Source: Rhizobium sp. 18055 (lineage in GTDB: Bacteria; Pseudomonadota; Alphaproteobacteria; Rhizobiales; Rhizobiaceae). Taken from it: a stretch of DNA of 64,000 nucleotides. Shown here one piece after another: positions 1 to 10,147 of the stretch. The position numbers were made by a program, and so were the translations under genes. The stretch lies in contig NZ_CACSKD010000003.1 in assembly GCF_902706285.1 (NCBI RefSeq), forward strand, positions 452,350 through 516,349, written 5' to 3'. Positions within the stretch are counted from its first letter, which is position 1. Each line of letters starts with the position of its first letter. Under the pieces are notes generated by a model. The model was not told the origin of the DNA. It ran no database searches and was given only the letters and a program-made list of their open reading frames with translations.

Positions 1-1
1 C

Positions 2-925
2 GACAAGAAGCTCGCCGCCCACGGTGTCACTACGGCTTACGCGGCCGTCTCGTTTGCCACCGAGAGCGTCTACGGCCACGTCCGTTCGCTGGAGACCACC
101 TGCGCCGTCATCGAAGGTGTCAACCGCCTCAAGGACAGCCTGCTGATCGATCACCGCGTCCACGCCCGCTACGAGATCACCAATATCGGTGCCGCACCGG
201 CGCTGGAAAAGCTGATCGAGGCCGGCCAGGTCGATATGGTGTCGCTGACCGACCACACGCCGGGGCAGGGCCAGTACAACAACATCCAGAGCTATATCCT
301 CAGCATCGCCGAGCGCCGTGCCATCTCCGAGGAAACCGCTGCCGAAATGGTCGCCAAGCGCATCGCCATGCGCGACAATCCCGAGATCGAAGCCAGGCTC
401 CGGCATATCGTCGATCTGTCGCTGCGCCACAAGCTGTCGCTGGCTTCCCATGACGACGACAGTGCCGAGAAGGTCGCCGAGATGCATGCGATGGGCGTCA
501 CCATCAGCGAATTCCCGGTGACGCTGCCGGCGGCCGAGGAAGCCCGCCGTCGCGGTCTCTGGACGCTGATGGGTGCCCCGAACGCACTGCGCGGCCAGTC
601 GATGTCCGGCAATCTGAGCGCCCTCGATGCCGCCCGCGCCGGTCTTTTGTCGGTGATCGCCGCCGACTATCACCCGGCCGCCTTCGTCCCCGGCGTCTTC
701 AAGATCGCCGAACACACCAGCCTGCCGACGGCCGTTGCCATGGCGACCAAGAATGCCGCGCGCTCTGCCGGCCTTCTCGATCGCGGCGAGATCGCCATCG
801 GCCAGCGCGCCGATCTGGTGGTGGTGGAAGCCGGAGACGTGCACCGCATCCGCGCCACCTTCCGCGGCGGCCGCTTCGTCTATAGCGACGGCACACTGCA
901 CCAGCCACGCTCGCTCGCAGCCTGA
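2..925 (+). CDS. phnM: PhnM, alpha-D-ribose 1-methylphosphonate 5-triphosphate diphosphatase (5' partial)
   Basis: The reading frame is open from the left edge, so about 70 N-terminal residues of a roughly 380-residue amidohydrolase-fold enzyme lie outside the window; 307 residues remain. In the C-P lyase pathway PhnM removes pyrophosphate from the ribose methylphosphonate triphosphate intermediate in the cytoplasm. Visible metal/substrate motifs are SLTDHTPGQGQ (fragment residues about 80-90), LASHDDDSAE (about 144-153) and AADYHPAAF (about 219-227), followed by the usual C-terminal DRGEIAIGQRADLVVVEAGD segment of amidohydrolases. It faces purN tail to tail across a GC-rich hairpin. PhnM genes normally belong to the Pho regulon, but the promoter is outside the window. 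The family call is firm. Confidence 0.9.
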   Translation, partial: DKKLAAHGVTTAYAAVSFATESVYGHVRSLETTCAVIEGVNRLKDSLLIDHRVHARYEITNIGAAPALEKLIEAGQVDMVSLTDHTPGQGQYNNIQSYILSIAERRAISEETAAEMVAKRIAMRDNPEIEARLRHIVDLSLRHKLSLASHDDDSAEKVAEMHAMGVTISEFPVTLPAAEEARRRGLWTLMGAPNALRGQSMSGNLSALDAARAGLLSVIAADYHPAAFVPGVFKIAEHTSLPTAVAMATKNAARSAGLLDRGEIAIGQRADLVVVEAGDVHRIRATFRGGRFVYSDGTLHQPRSLAA

Positions 926-942
926 GCTACAGCCTAAAAGAG

Positions 943-972
943 TTTGGGCCCGCTTGCCGGGCCCAAATCGCA
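943..972. terminator. Hairpin between convergent phnM and purN
   Basis: A perfect 10-bp stem (943-952 with 958-967) with a 5-base loop sits between the two stop codons. The flanking T run is weak on the plus strand and better on the minus strand (CTCTTTT). It probably serves as a shared terminator. Confidence 0.55.
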
Positions 973-1022
973 AAGTCAAAAATTGTGTTCTGAATGACTG
1001 GCCATCGATCAGGCCAAGAACG

Positions 1023-1697
1023 TCAGGCTTTGTCGCCGATCAGCGAAATCACCTGAGCGCCTGCGGCCGACGTCGTGGCCGCGCCAATGTTGACGGCCTT
1101 GCCGCCTTCCATCGCCACCTTGCCCTCGGCGAACAGCCGAAGTGCCTGCGGATAGATCTGGTGCTCGACGCTCAGAACGCGCGATGCCAGTGTATCGGCT
1201 GTATCGCCGGAGAGAACAGGCACGGCCGCCTGGCCGATCACCGGACCTTCATCCATGCCCTCGGTGACGAAATGCACGGTGCAGCCGGCGATCCGCATGC
1301 CGGCGTCGATGGCACGCTGATGCGTGTGCAGGCCGGGAAACAATGGCAGCAGCGAGGGGTGGATGTTGATCATCTTTCCCTCGTAGCGCTGAATGAACGT
1401 GCCGCTGAGCAGCCGCATATAGCCGGCAAGGCAGAGAATATCCGGAGAAAGCGCGTCGAGTGCCGCAAAGATCGCCTCTTCGTGGGCTTCTTTGCTGGCA
1501 TAGTCCTTGCGGGCGAAGGCATAGGTCGCGATGCCCTCGGCTGCCGCCTTGGCAAGCCCGCCGGCATCCGGTCTGTCGGAGATGACGCCGACGATCTCGG
1601 CCGGGTAGTCGCTGGCTTTCGCCGCGGTCACCAGCGCCATCATGTTGGAACCGCCGCCCGAGATGAAGACGACGGCGCGTTTGCGCGGCGTCGTCAT
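1023..1697 (-). CDS. purN: Phosphoribosylglycinamide formyltransferase PurN
   Basis: 224 residues, full length for the folate-dependent GAR transformylase that carries out the third step of purine synthesis. The N-terminal [14 protein letters not shown] loop (residues 9-22) binds the substrate phosphate. The catalytic triad is visible as N111 and H113 in NIHPSLLP and D149 in GMDEGP. The ATG overlaps the purM stop codon (ATGA), so the two are translationally coupled and form the usual alphaproteobacterial purM-purN pair. Confidence 0.96.
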   Translation of the reverse strand: MTTPRKRAVVFISGGGSNMMALVTAAKASDYPAEIVGVISDRPDAGGLAKAAAEGIATYAFARKDYASKEAHEEAIFAALDALSPDILCLAGYMRLLSGTFIQRYEGKMINIHPSLLPLFPGLHTHQRAIDAGMRIAGCTVHFVTEGMDEGPVIGQAAVPVLSGDTADTLASRVLSVEHQIYPQALRLFAEGKVAMEGGKAVNIGAATTSAAGAQVISLIGDKA

Positions 1698-2767
1698 ATG
1701 GCGAGCGTGCCCTTGTAGAGCGTACCGCCGGCACCTTCGGCGCGGGCGATCATCCGCCCGAGCTGCACGACCTTCTCGCCTTCGGCTTCGAGGGCAGCAG
1801 TCACAGTCGCGACATTCTCGGCCGAGACGACGGCGATCATGCCAATGCCGCAGTTGAAGGTGCGCAGCATTTCATTGGCTTCGACGCCGCCCGTCTTGGC
1901 AAGCCAGGAGAAGACAGCCGGAACGTTGACGGCGCTGAGATCGATCTCGGCGGCCAGGTGCTTCGGCAGAACGCGCGGAATATTCTCGGGGAAACCACCG
2001 CCGGTGATGTGCGCCAGCGCCTTGATCGACTTGGTCTCGCGGATCGCCTTCAGCAACTGCTTCACATAGATGCGTGTCGGGGTCAGCAGCGCTTCACCGA
2101 GCGTCTTGCCGTCGGCGAACGGCGCCGGCGCATCCCAGGCAAGGCCCGAGATACCGACGATCTTGCGCACCAGCGAGAAGCCGTTGGAGTGAACGCCTGA
2201 CGAGGCAAGGCCGAGGATGACGTCGCCTTCGGCAATGTCGCCCGACGGCAGCAGCTGGCCGCGCTCGGCCGCACCAACGGCGAAGCCGGCAAGGTCGTAG
2301 TCGCCGGAGGAATACATGCCCGGCATCTCGGCGGTCTCGCCGCCGATCAGCGCGCAGCCTGCATCACGGCAGCCGGCAGCAATGCCTTCGACGATCTTGG
2401 CGCCCTGGTCGGGGTCGAGCTTGCCGGTGGCGAAATAGTCGAGGAAGAACAGCGGCTCGGCGCCCTGAACCACCAGATCGTTGACGCACATCGCAACGAG
2501 GTCGATGCCGACAGTGTCATGATAATCCGCGTCGATGGCGATCTTCAGCTTGGTGCCAACGCCGTCATTGGCGGCCACCAGGACCGGATCGACGAAGCCC
2601 GCGGCCTTGAGATCGAAAAGACCGCCGAAGCCGCCGATTTCGCCATCCGCACCGGGGCGGCGTGTCGAGCGCACGGCTGGCTTGATCTTCTCCACCAGGA
2701 GATTGCCTGCATCGATGTCGACGCCTGCGTCGCTATAGGTGAGGCCGTTTTTTCCGGACTGGCTCAT
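1694..2767 (-). CDS. purM: Phosphoribosylformylglycinamidine cyclo-ligase PurM
   Basis: 357 residues; AIR synthetase closes the imidazole ring of purines using ATP. The start [17 protein letters not shown] was chosen because the family begins there; the frame stays open upstream to 3019, but that extension is not family-like and lies in the divergent promoter region. The substrate loop [12 protein letters not shown] lies at residues 65-76, and [11 protein letters not shown] and [17 protein letters not shown] follow. It is the first gene of the purM-purN operon and diverges from the membrane protein starting at 3013. The 245-bp spacer must hold both promoters. Confidence 0.96.
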   Translation of the reverse strand: MSQSGKNGLTYSDAGVDIDAGNLLVEKIKPAVRSTRRPGADGEIGGFGGLFDLKAAGFVDPVLVAANDGVGTKLKIAIDADYHDTVGIDLVAMCVNDLVVQGAEPLFFLDYFATGKLDPDQGAKIVEGIAAGCRDAGCALIGGETAEMPGMYSSGDYDLAGFAVGAAERGQLLPSGDIAEGDVILGLASSGVHSNGFSLVRKIVGISGLAWDAPAPFADGKTLGEALLTPTRIYVKQLLKAIRETKSIKALAHITGGGFPENIPRVLPKHLAAEIDLSAVNVPAVFSWLAKTGGVEANEMLRTFNCGIGMIAVVSAENVATVTAALEAEGEKVVQLGRMIARAEGAGGTLYKGTLAI

Positions 2768-3012
2768 GCTGCTCTCCGATGGCTGTCTTCGGGCGGGAAA
2801 TCTCCCCGCGTCATATGCGGGTCGCAATTGCATGACAGGGGCGTTTATGCAAGGCGTTGCGTGGCAAAAGCCCCAATTTCCCGCTCTTTTGAACGAGGCG
2901 TTTGGGATTTCGGGCCGCGGGGTTGACCATTCTCGCACCTGCATCCTATTTGGCTCAAAGGCTGTATCGCTGCGATGCGGCATATTGCAGTGATCGATCA
3001 GCGGAGAATAGT

Positions 3013-4134
3013 ATGGCACAGCAGATTAGCGGCGCAGGTCTGAAGCGCCAAGTCATCTTCTGGCTGGTCGTGCTTGCCTTTTTCATCGCCTTCCTCCTGG
3101 TGTTCAGCTCCATTCTGCTGCCGTTCCTGGCCGGCATGGCGATTGCCTACTTCCTCGATCCGATCGCAGACCGGCTGGAGCGGCTGGGCCTCAGCCGCCT
3201 GATGGCGACCATCGTCATCCTCGTCAGCTTCGTCATCATCATCGTGCTGGCGCTGATGATCCTGATCCCGATCCTCGCCAGCCAGTTTGCCGATTTTGCC
3301 GGTCGTCTGCCGGGTTACATCGATCAGCTGCAGACATTCATCGCCAAGCAGCAGAATTCGATGCTGCCGGATTGGATCAAGAGCCAGCTCGGCACCATCA
3401 AGAACAACTTCTCCGAGATCCTCTCCCAGGGCTTCGGCCTGCTGACCGGCCTGTTTGCACAGGTCTGGAGCTCCGGCCTTGCCGTCGTCAACGTCATCTC
3501 GCTGATGGTCGTGACGCCGGTCGTCGCCTTCTACATGCTGCTCGACTGGGATCGGATGATTGCCAAGGTCGACAAGTATATTCCGCGCGACTATGTCAGC
3601 GACGTCCACCAGATCATGGACGAGATCGACCAGGCCATCGCCGGCTTCATCCGCGGGCAGGGCTCGCTCTGCCTCATCCTCGGCATCTGGTACGCTGTTG
3701 GCCTGTCGCTGGTCGGGCTCAATTTCGGCCTGCTGATCGGCATGTTCGCCGGATTGATCAGCTTCATTCCCTATGTCGGCTCGATGGTCGGCCTGATCCT
3801 CGCGCTCGGCGTCGCCATCGTCCAGTTCTGGCCGGATTATATCTGGGTGGGCGCGGTTCTCGCGGTCTTCTTCAGCGGCCAGTTCATGGAAGGCAACATC
3901 CTGCAGCCGAAGCTTGTCGGCCATAGCGTCGGCCTGCATCCGGTGTGGCTTATGTTCGCGCTGTTTGCCTTCGGCGCGCTGTTCGGTTTCGTCGGCCTCC
4001 TGGTCGCAGTGCCGGCTGCCGCTGCGGTTGGCGTGCTTGTCCGCTTTGCCCTTTCGCGGTACCTTGATAGCGATCTTTATGCGGGCGAGGCAAAGACCGG
4101 TCGTACCCGCAAGATAGAAGCTGGCCGGAAATGA
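3013..4134 (+). CDS. AI-2E family (PerM/YdiK/TqsA-type) transporter
   Basis: 373-residue polytopic inner-membrane protein with about eight hydrophobic segments: two near the N terminus (residues about 12-60), one at about 65-90, then a soluble helical stretch with amphipathic segments (about 95-150), then further hydrophobic segments ending near residue 365. This is the layout of the AI-2E exporter/PerM superfamily, whose substrates are mostly unknown. The ATG at 3013 was chosen over an upstream in-frame start because the hydrophobic protein begins right after it. The gene overlaps hdaA by ATGA; this permease-hdaA coupling suggests cotranscription rather than shared function. Confidence 0.85.
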   Translation: MAQQISGAGLKRQVIFWLVVLAFFIAFLLVFSSILLPFLAGMAIAYFLDPIADRLERLGLSRLMATIVILVSFVIIIVLALMILIPILASQFADFAGRLPGYIDQLQTFIAKQQNSMLPDWIKSQLGTIKNNFSEILSQGFGLLTGLFAQVWSSGLAVVNVISLMVVTPVVAFYMLLDWDRMIAKVDKYIPRDYVSDVHQIMDEIDQAIAGFIRGQGSLCLILGIWYAVGLSLVGLNFGLLIGMFAGLISFIPYVGSMVGLILALGVAIVQFWPDYIWVGAVLAVFFSGQFMEGNILQPKLVGHSVGLHPVWLMFALFAFGALFGFVGLLVAVPAAAAVGVLVRFALSRYLDSDLYAGEAKTGRTRKIEAGRK

Positions 4135-4844
4135 CTGACGTGAAGAATGCTGATTCAAGGCGCAATGCCGTTGAACAGCTGCCCTTGGCCTTTTCGCACG
4201 ATGCCGCAACCGGGCGCGATGATCTGCTGATCTCCGAGCGGTTGGCGGCAGCCGTGGAGATCGTCGATGCATGGCCACAATGGCCGTCGCCCGTCGTCAT
4301 CCTGGCCGGCCCCGTCGGCTCCGGCAAATCGCATCTCGCCAATATCTGGAAAGAGCATAGCGGCGCCACCGTCATCCATCCGAAATCGGGTGCCAATGCC
4401 GCTATCGACGCTGCCAATGGCCCTGTCCTGTTCGAAGATGTCGATCGCCTCGGCTTCGACGACACCGAGTTGTTCCATGTCATCAACAGCGTCCGCGAAA
4501 ATGGCCATAGCCTGCTGATGACCAGCCGCCTCTGGCCGATGTCCTGGCCGGTGCAGCTGGCCGATCTGCGCTCGCGCCTGAAGGCCGCGACCGTGGTCGA
4601 GATCGGCGAGCCGGATGAGGAATTGCTGTCGCAGGTGATCGTCAAGCTGTTTGCCGATCGCCAGCTTTATATAGATGACAAACTGGTGCTCTACATTGTC
4701 GCCCGGATGGAACGGTCCCTGAATGCGGCCCAGACGATCGTCGAACGGCTGGACCGGCTGGCGCTCTCGCGCGGCACCAAGATCACCCGTTCGCTGGCCG
4801 CTGAAGTGTTGAATGAATTGGGCAATTCAGAACCGGTCGATTGA
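4131..4844 (+). CDS. hdaA: DnaA regulatory inactivator Hda/HdaA family ATPase
   Basis: 237-residue DnaA-like AAA+ protein without the DNA-binding domain, typical of alphaproteobacterial HdaA. HdaA works with the DNA-loaded sliding clamp to stimulate hydrolysis of ATP on DnaA and so prevent over-initiation. A clamp-binding motif, QLPLAF, lies at residues 16-21. Walker A GPVGSGKS is at 60-67 and the Walker B-like segment VLFEDVDRL at about 100-108. ATGA overlap links it to the preceding permease gene. The ppk promoter elements appear to begin immediately after its stop codon. Confidence 0.88.
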   Translation: MTDVKNADSRRNAVEQLPLAFSHDAATGRDDLLISERLAAAVEIVDAWPQWPSPVVILAGPVGSGKSHLANIWKEHSGATVIHPKSGANAAIDAANGPVLFEDVDRLGFDDTELFHVINSVRENGHSLLMTSRLWPMSWPVQLADLRSRLKAATVVEIGEPDEELLSQVIVKLFADRQLYIDDKLVLYIVARMERSLNAAQTIVERLDRLALSRGTKITRSLAAEVLNELGNSEPVD

Positions 4845-4876
4845 CTGTCACAGTTCCGTCGTGAAACTGATATATT
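4845..4876 (+). promoter_or_regulatory. Candidate Pho box and -10 for ppk
   Basis: CTGTCAC-AGTT-CCGTCGT (4845-4862) matches the two 7-base Pho-box repeats spaced by 4 bases at 11 of 14 positions by my count. A TATATT hexamer at 4871-4876 lies 8 bases further on, which is the usual position for a -10 element beside a Pho box. The ppk ATG is at 4909. This is an inference from pattern only. Confidence 0.5.
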
Positions 4877-4908
4877 CGGCTTGGCGCAAACAGAGGGACA
4901 ATCACACG

Positions 4909-7113
4909 ATGGACAGTGCAGTCGCGGAACACCAGGAACCGACCCCTGAAGCCAAGGGAAACGTTTCTCCGCTCGAAGAACTGCTCTCCAGTCCCGAGCG
5001 ATTCATCAACCGCGAGTTCTCCTGGCTGCAGTTCAACCGCCGTGTGCTCGAGGAAACGCTGAATACCGAGCATCCGCTGCTCGAGCGCGTTCGCTTCCTG
5101 TCGATCTCTGCTGCCAATCTCGACGAGTTTTTCATGGTCCGCGTCGCCGGCCTCGAAGCGCAGGTGCGCCAGAACATCGTGGTCCGCACACCTGATGGCA
5201 AGACGCCGGCCGAACAGCTCGATGCGATCTTGCAGGAGATCGACAACCTGCAGATGGAGCAGCAGGCATCGCTCGCCGTTCTGCAGCAGTATCTCGCCAG
5301 GGAAGACATCCTGATCATCCGGCCCGGCGCGCTCAGCGAAGCCGACCGCAATTGGCTGGCGACCGAATTTGAACAGGCGATCTTCCCGGTGCTGACGCCG
5401 CTGTCGATCGACCCGGCCCATCCGTTCCCGTTCATCCCCAATCTCGGCTTTTCGATCGGCCTGCAACTGGTCAGCAAGAACGGCCGCGAGCCGATGACCG
5501 CACTGCTGCGCCTGCCGCCGGCGCTGGATCGCTTCGTACGCCTGCCTGACGATGGCAACACCATCCGTTACATCACACTCGAAGACGTCGCCAATATCTT
5601 CATCTACCGGCTTTATCCCGGCTACGAGGTGCAAGGCTCCGGTACCTTCCGCATCATCCGCGACAGCGATATCGAAGTCGAGGAAGAGGCCGAAGATCTC
5701 GTCCGCTTCTTCGAGACCGCGCTGAAGCGTCGCCGCCGCGGTTCGGTCATCCGCATCGAAACCGATTCCGAAATGCCGGCATCGCTGCGCCAGTTCGTCG
5801 TTCAGGCAACCAACGTCCCCGACAACCGCGTAGCGGTTCTGCCGGGGTTGCTGGCGCTGAACACGCTGTCCGAGATCACCAAGGCGCCGCGCGACGATCT
5901 TCGTTTTCCGACCTACAACGCCCGATTTCCCGAACGCGTACGCGAACACGCCGGCGATTGCTTCGCGGCCATCCGCGAAAAGGACATGGTGGTCCACCAC
6001 CCTTACGAATCCTTCGACGTTGTGGTCCAGTTCCTGCTCCAGGCTGCGCGCGATCCTGACGTTCTGGCGATAAAGCAGACGCTATACCGCACCTCCAACG
6101 ACAGCCCGATCGTGCGTGCGCTGATCGATGCAGCCGAGTCCGGCAAGTCGGTGACGGCGCTGGTCGAGCTCAAGGCCCGCTTCGATGAGGAAGCCAACAT
6201 CCGCTGGGCCCGCGACCTTGAGCGTGCCGGCGTGCAGGTCGTCTTCGGCTTCATCGAATTGAAAACCCACTCGAAGATGTCGCTGGTGGTCCGCCGCGAG
6301 GAAGGCAAGCTGCGCAGCTATTGCCATCTCGGCACCGGCAACTATCACCCGATCACCGCCAAGATCTACACCGACCTGTCGTTCTTCACCTGCAATCCCG
6401 TCATCGCCCACGACATGGCGAATATCTTCAACTTCATCACCGGCTACGGCGAGCCGGAAGAGAGCATGAAGCTGGCTGTGTCGCCCTATACGCTGCGCTC
6501 GCGCATCCTTCGCCACATCGGCGAAGAGATCAAGCATGCCAAGAGCGGCGCGCCGGCAGCGATCTGGATGAAGATGAACTCGCTGGTCGATCCCGAGATC
6601 ATCGACGCTCTCTATACGGCCAGCCACGCCGGCGTCGAGATCGATCTGGTCATCCGCGGCATCTGCTGCCTGCGCCCGCAGGTGGCCGGACTGTCCGAAA
6701 ACATCCGCGTCAAGTCGATTGTCGGCCGCTTCTTGGAGCACAGCCGCATCTTCTGCTTCGGCAATGGTCACGGCCTGCCGTCGGACAAGGCGCTGGTCTA
6801 TATCGGCTCTGCCGACATGATGCCGAGAAACCTCGATCGTCGCGTCGAAACGCTGGTGCCGCTCACCAATCCGACCGTGCACGAGCAGGTCTTGTCACAG
6901 ATCATGCTGGGCAACCTCATTGACAATCAACAAAGCTACGAGATATTGGCCGACGGAACGTCAAGGCGCATGGAAGTGCGCAAGGGCGAGGAGCCGTTCA
7001 ACGCGCAACAGTATTTCATGACCAACCCGAGCCTTTCCGGCCGAGGCGAAGCCTTGAAATCCAGTGCGCCAAAGCTGATTGCCGGCCTTCTTTCCGGCCG
7101 GGCGAAAAGATAA
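4909..7113 (+). CDS. ppk: Polyphosphate kinase 1
   Basis: 734 residues, normal for PPK1, which reversibly transfers the terminal phosphate of ATP to a growing polyphosphate chain. The N-terminal domain motif [16 protein letters not shown] lies at about residues 28-43. The phospholipase-D-like catalytic half carries the autophosphorylated histidine (H454 in LKTHSKMSL) and the second conserved histidine in GTGNYHP (about 480). The start MDSAVAEHQ was chosen over an upstream frame-compatible ATG at 4813 that lies inside hdaA. It forms an operon with ppx, whose start is 12 bases past the stop, so synthesis and breakdown of polyphosphate are co-expressed. Confidence 0.96.
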   Translation: MDSAVAEHQEPTPEAKGNVSPLEELLSSPERFINREFSWLQFNRRVLEETLNTEHPLLERVRFLSISAANLDEFFMVRVAGLEAQVRQNIVVRTPDGKTPAEQLDAILQEIDNLQMEQQASLAVLQQYLAREDILIIRPGALSEADRNWLATEFEQAIFPVLTPLSIDPAHPFPFIPNLGFSIGLQLVSKNGREPMTALLRLPPALDRFVRLPDDGNTIRYITLEDVANIFIYRLYPGYEVQGSGTFRIIRDSDIEVEEEAEDLVRFFETALKRRRRGSVIRIETDSEMPASLRQFVVQATNVPDNRVAVLPGLLALNTLSEITKAPRDDLRFPTYNARFPERVREHAGDCFAAIREKDMVVHHPYESFDVVVQFLLQAARDPDVLAIKQTLYRTSNDSPIVRALIDAAESGKSVTALVELKARFDEEANIRWARDLERAGVQVVFGFIELKTHSKMSLVVRREEGKLRSYCHLGTGNYHPITAKIYTDLSFFTCNPVIAHDMANIFNFITGYGEPEESMKLAVSPYTLRSRILRHIGEEIKHAKSGAPAAIWMKMNSLVDPEIIDALYTASHAGVEIDLVIRGICCLRPQVAGLSENIRVKSIVGRFLEHSRIFCFGNGHGLPSDKALVYIGSADMMPRNLDRRVETLVPLTNPTVHEQVLSQIMLGNLIDNQQSYEILADGTSRRMEVRKGEEPFNAQQYFMTNPSLSGRGEALKSSAPKLIAGLLSGRAKR

Positions 7114-7125
7114 AACTGGACCTGC

Positions 7126-8649
7126 ATGGTTGAATCAGAAGCCCAGGGGCGCCTTCCAGGGATTGCCCCGGTCTCCGTTGTCGATATCGGTTCGAATTCG
7201 ATCCGTGTTGTCATCTATGAAGGCTTGTCCCGCTCGCCGACGATCCTTTTCAACGAAAAGGTTCTTTGCGGTCTTGGCAAAGGCATAGCGCTGACCGGCA
7301 AGATGGACGAGGCCAGCGTCGAACGCGCCTTGACTGCCCTGCATCGCTTCAAGGCGCTGTCGGATCAGGCGCGTGCGGCCACCATGTACGTGCTGGCGAC
7401 CGCTGCTGCGCGCGAGGCCTCCAACGGTCCCGATTTCATTCATCGCGCCGAAACAATCCTGCAGCGCAAGGTTCGCGTTCTCTCCGGCGAGGAAGAGGCG
7501 AAGTTCTCCGCGCTCGGCATCATCAGCGGTTTCTACACGCCTGATGGCATCGCCGGCGATCTCGGCGGCGGCTCGCTGGAGCTTATCGACATCAAGGGCA
7601 AGGAACTCGGCCAGGGCGTGACGCTACCGCTCGGCGGCCTGCGCCTGTCGGAATATGCCGGCGGCTCGATGGACAAGGCCCGCACCTTTGCCCGCAAGCA
7701 CGTGAAGACCATCTCCAAGCTGCTGTCGCAGGGGGAAGGGCGCACCTTCTACGCCGTTGGCGGCACGTGGCGAAACATCGCCAAGCTGCACATGGAGATG
7801 ACCAACTATCCCTTGCACATGATGCAGGGCTACGAGATCACGCTCGACGCGATGATGCAGTTTCTCGATCAGGTCGAGGCCGCCAAGGACTCGAAAGATC
7901 CGGCCTGGATGGCGGTCTCCAAATACCGCCGCGCTCTGCTTCCCTATGGCGCTGTCGCCATGAAGGAAGTCCTGAGCGTGATGAAACCCTCGGTAATTTC
8001 CTTCTCCGGCCAAGGTGTCCGCGAAGGCTATCTCTACTCGCTGCTGTCGGACAGCGAGCGCCGCACCGATCCGCTGATCGAAGCCGCCCGTGAACTGGCC
8101 ATCCTGCGTGCCCGCTCGCCCGAGCATGCCCGCGAGCTGTCCGAGTGGACCGGCCGGATGATGCCGTTCTTCGATGTCGTCGAGACGCCGGAGGAAGCCC
8201 GCTATCGCCAGGCTGCCTGCCTGCTCGCCGATATCAGCTGGCGCGCCCATCCCGATTATCGCGGCCTGCAGGCGCTGAACATCATCGCCCACACCTCCTT
8301 CGTCGGTATCAGCCACCCCGGCCGCGCCTTCATCGCGCTGGCCAACTACTACCGCTTCGAAGGCCTGCACGACGACGGCGCCACCGGCCCGCTGGCAACG
8401 ATCGCGACGCCCCGATATGTCGAGCGCGCCAAGCTGCTCGGCGGCATGCTGCGCGTCGTCTACCTGTTCTCGGCCTCGATGCCGGGTATCGTGCGCAATC
8501 TGAGGCTCGAGCGCTCGTCCAACCCGGATATCGACCTCGAATTCGTTGTGCCGAGCGAATACCACGACTTTGCCGGTGAACGCCTCGATGGCCGCCTGCA
8601 GCAACTGTCGAAGCTGACCAACAAGCGCCTCGCTTTCCGCTTCGAATAG
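7126..8649 (+). CDS. ppx: Exopolyphosphatase (Ppx/GppA family)
   Basis: 507 residues of the ASKHA-fold Ppx/GppA family, which releases phosphate from the end of polyphosphate and in some members hydrolyses pppGpp. The phosphate 1 loop DIGSNSIRVVIYEG starts at residue 20 and the GDLGGGSLELID loop lies near residue 145. A helical C-terminal half with HD-like features (about 310-500) is typical of the longer alphaproteobacterial form. It sits directly behind ppk. Ppx versus GppA activity cannot be decided from sequence, but the operon with ppk favours polyphosphate. Confidence 0.92.
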   Translation: MVESEAQGRLPGIAPVSVVDIGSNSIRVVIYEGLSRSPTILFNEKVLCGLGKGIALTGKMDEASVERALTALHRFKALSDQARAATMYVLATAAAREASNGPDFIHRAETILQRKVRVLSGEEEAKFSALGIISGFYTPDGIAGDLGGGSLELIDIKGKELGQGVTLPLGGLRLSEYAGGSMDKARTFARKHVKTISKLLSQGEGRTFYAVGGTWRNIAKLHMEMTNYPLHMMQGYEITLDAMMQFLDQVEAAKDSKDPAWMAVSKYRRALLPYGAVAMKEVLSVMKPSVISFSGQGVREGYLYSLLSDSERRTDPLIEAARELAILRARSPEHARELSEWTGRMMPFFDVVETPEEARYRQAACLLADISWRAHPDYRGLQALNIIAHTSFVGISHPGRAFIALANYYRFEGLHDDGATGPLATIATPRYVERAKLLGGMLRVVYLFSASMPGIVRNLRLERSSNPDIDLEFVVPSEYHDFAGERLDGRLQQLSKLTNKRLAFRFE

Positions 8650-8692
8650 GCGGCGTTGCTGCATCTCGAAAGCAGTCCTGACGATCACGCAA

Positions 8693-8728
8693 AACAGCCC
8701 CCGTTCTCTCGAGCAGGGGCTGTTGTCG
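8693..8728. terminator. Terminator between ppx and the convergent phytase-like gene
   Basis: AACAGCCCC (8693-8701) pairs with GGGGCTGTT (8716-8724) around a 14-base loop, with A-rich and T-rich flanks. It lies between the two stop codons and probably works in both directions. Confidence 0.75.
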
Positions 8729-8743
8729 TTTCAGAACCTTGAT

Positions 8744-10102
8744 TTACTTGGCGTTCAGCAACTCGCCGACTTCAAGCAGGCTGAACTCGTTGTCATCGGC
8801 CTTGTCGATGGCGCGACCGGCCGAGAAGGGCAGGTTGTTGTCGTTGCCGACGACGATATGGGTGGCATCGACGCGATCGACGTTCTCGATCGTCACGAAC
8901 GGCATGTCGTAGACGCCGTCCCTGGAGCCCGCCTTCTTCTTGTTGTCGGGGTCCTTGATATCAAGCAGGTCGATATAGCCGATCTTGCGAACCGCCTTGC
9001 CGGCATTGGCATCGTTGAACTCGATCTTGTAGATGCGCTTCAGTTCGGCAGGTGCGTCGAAGCAATCGGCCTTCGGCTGCTTCGGATCGGCGCAAGCCTT
9101 GTCCTTGGTGCCGGCACCGTTGTCGCGTTCGATGACTAGTGCTGTGCTGTCGTCGAGCATGTTGAAGTCGCCAATGGCAATACCCTTCTCCTCGAGTGGG
9201 TAGAGCCAGCTACGACCGGTCCAGCCCTTGGCAGCGGTATCGAACTCGATGATGCGGATCGCGGTGCGGCCATCAACCGTCTCCACCTTGCCGTCGTCCT
9301 GGAACAGCGGGCCCTCCAGAAGGCCATAAAGCTTGGCTCCGTCCTTCGACATCGCAAGGCCTTCGAAACCGCCTGACCGCTTCAGGTTGAACACCGGCAT
9401 CTTGGCGGCCGGGTTGGCAGGAACCGACAGTGTCGGATTGTCAGGCGACAACACCGGCTTGCCGTTGACCACGGTCGATACGATGTCGGTCAGCTGGCCT
9501 TGGCCGTCGAACTTCAGGATATACGGCCCGAACTCTTCACCGATCCAGAAACCGTCGGCAACCGGCTGGATGGATTCGATGTCGAAGTCGGCGCCTGTGA
9601 GGTAACGCTTCTCCGCGCCCTCGAGCACGATCGGGAACGGCGCCTTCTTGTTCGGGTCGGAGAGGAACAGGTTCTTCACCACCTCGACCTTGCCGGTCGC
9701 CCAGTCGAATTTCAGCTGGTGCAGGAACAGCATGGAGTCGCTGGAATTGGCCTTCGAGCCGAAGCCGTTGTCCGACAGCGTCCAGAACGTACCGTCAGCC
9801 ATCGTCTTGATGCCTGAGAAACCCTGGATCGGCTGGCCGTCGAAGGGCAGCTTCAGATCGGTGATACGGGCGCCATCCTTGCCGGGCACGGTGCCGAGCG
9901 CTTCGGTACGCTTGCGGTCCGGCGTGGTAAACTTGCCGGAATGCTTGAGAAATTCAGGTGCATCGGCAGGCGCCGGTGTCATCGTGTTGGCCGGCAGAAT
10001 AGCCTGGCTCACGAGCTTTGCAGGGAATTGCTGCTGGTCGGCCGCGGCCGAGCCGGCGATCAAAAGAACAAAAGAAACGGAAGCAAGCAGAGTATTTTTC
10101 AT
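8744..10102 (-). CDS. Secreted esterase-like activity of phytase family protein
   Basis: 452 residues. The N terminus MKNTLLASVSFVLLIAGSAA is a signal peptide ending near SAAA-D, so the protein is exported. Motifs of the phytase-like esterase family are spread along a beta-propeller-like sequence, such as LPFDGQPIQGFSG, FWTLSDNGFG, FWIGEEFGPYILKFD and GFEGLAMSKDG. The substrate is not known; a role in releasing phosphate from organic esters would fit the phosphate genes nearby but is only inference. The ATG at 10102 was preferred over the in-frame ATG four codons upstream because a GGGGG run sits at the right distance. Confidence 0.82.
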   Translation of the reverse strand: MKNTLLASVSFVLLIAGSAAADQQQFPAKLVSQAILPANTMTPAPADAPEFLKHSGKFTTPDRKRTEALGTVPGKDGARITDLKLPFDGQPIQGFSGIKTMADGTFWTLSDNGFGSKANSSDSMLFLHQLKFDWATGKVEVVKNLFLSDPNKKAPFPIVLEGAEKRYLTGADFDIESIQPVADGFWIGEEFGPYILKFDGQGQLTDIVSTVVNGKPVLSPDNPTLSVPANPAAKMPVFNLKRSGGFEGLAMSKDGAKLYGLLEGPLFQDDGKVETVDGRTAIRIIEFDTAAKGWTGRSWLYPLEEKGIAIGDFNMLDDSTALVIERDNGAGTKDKACADPKQPKADCFDAPAELKRIYKIEFNDANAGKAVRKIGYIDLLDIKDPDNKKKAGSRDGVYDMPFVTIENVDRVDATHIVVGNDNNLPFSAGRAIDKADDNEFSLLEVGELLNAK

Positions 10103-10147
10103 CGAAACCCCCATGGCGTATATGCCGGGTCTCGATTAGCAGGGCTC

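Noticed and set aside
735..1718. Plus-strand open frame of 327 codons across the phnM end and purN
   Set aside because: It overlaps two well-supported genes and the terminator hairpin between them, and its product has no recognisable pattern.
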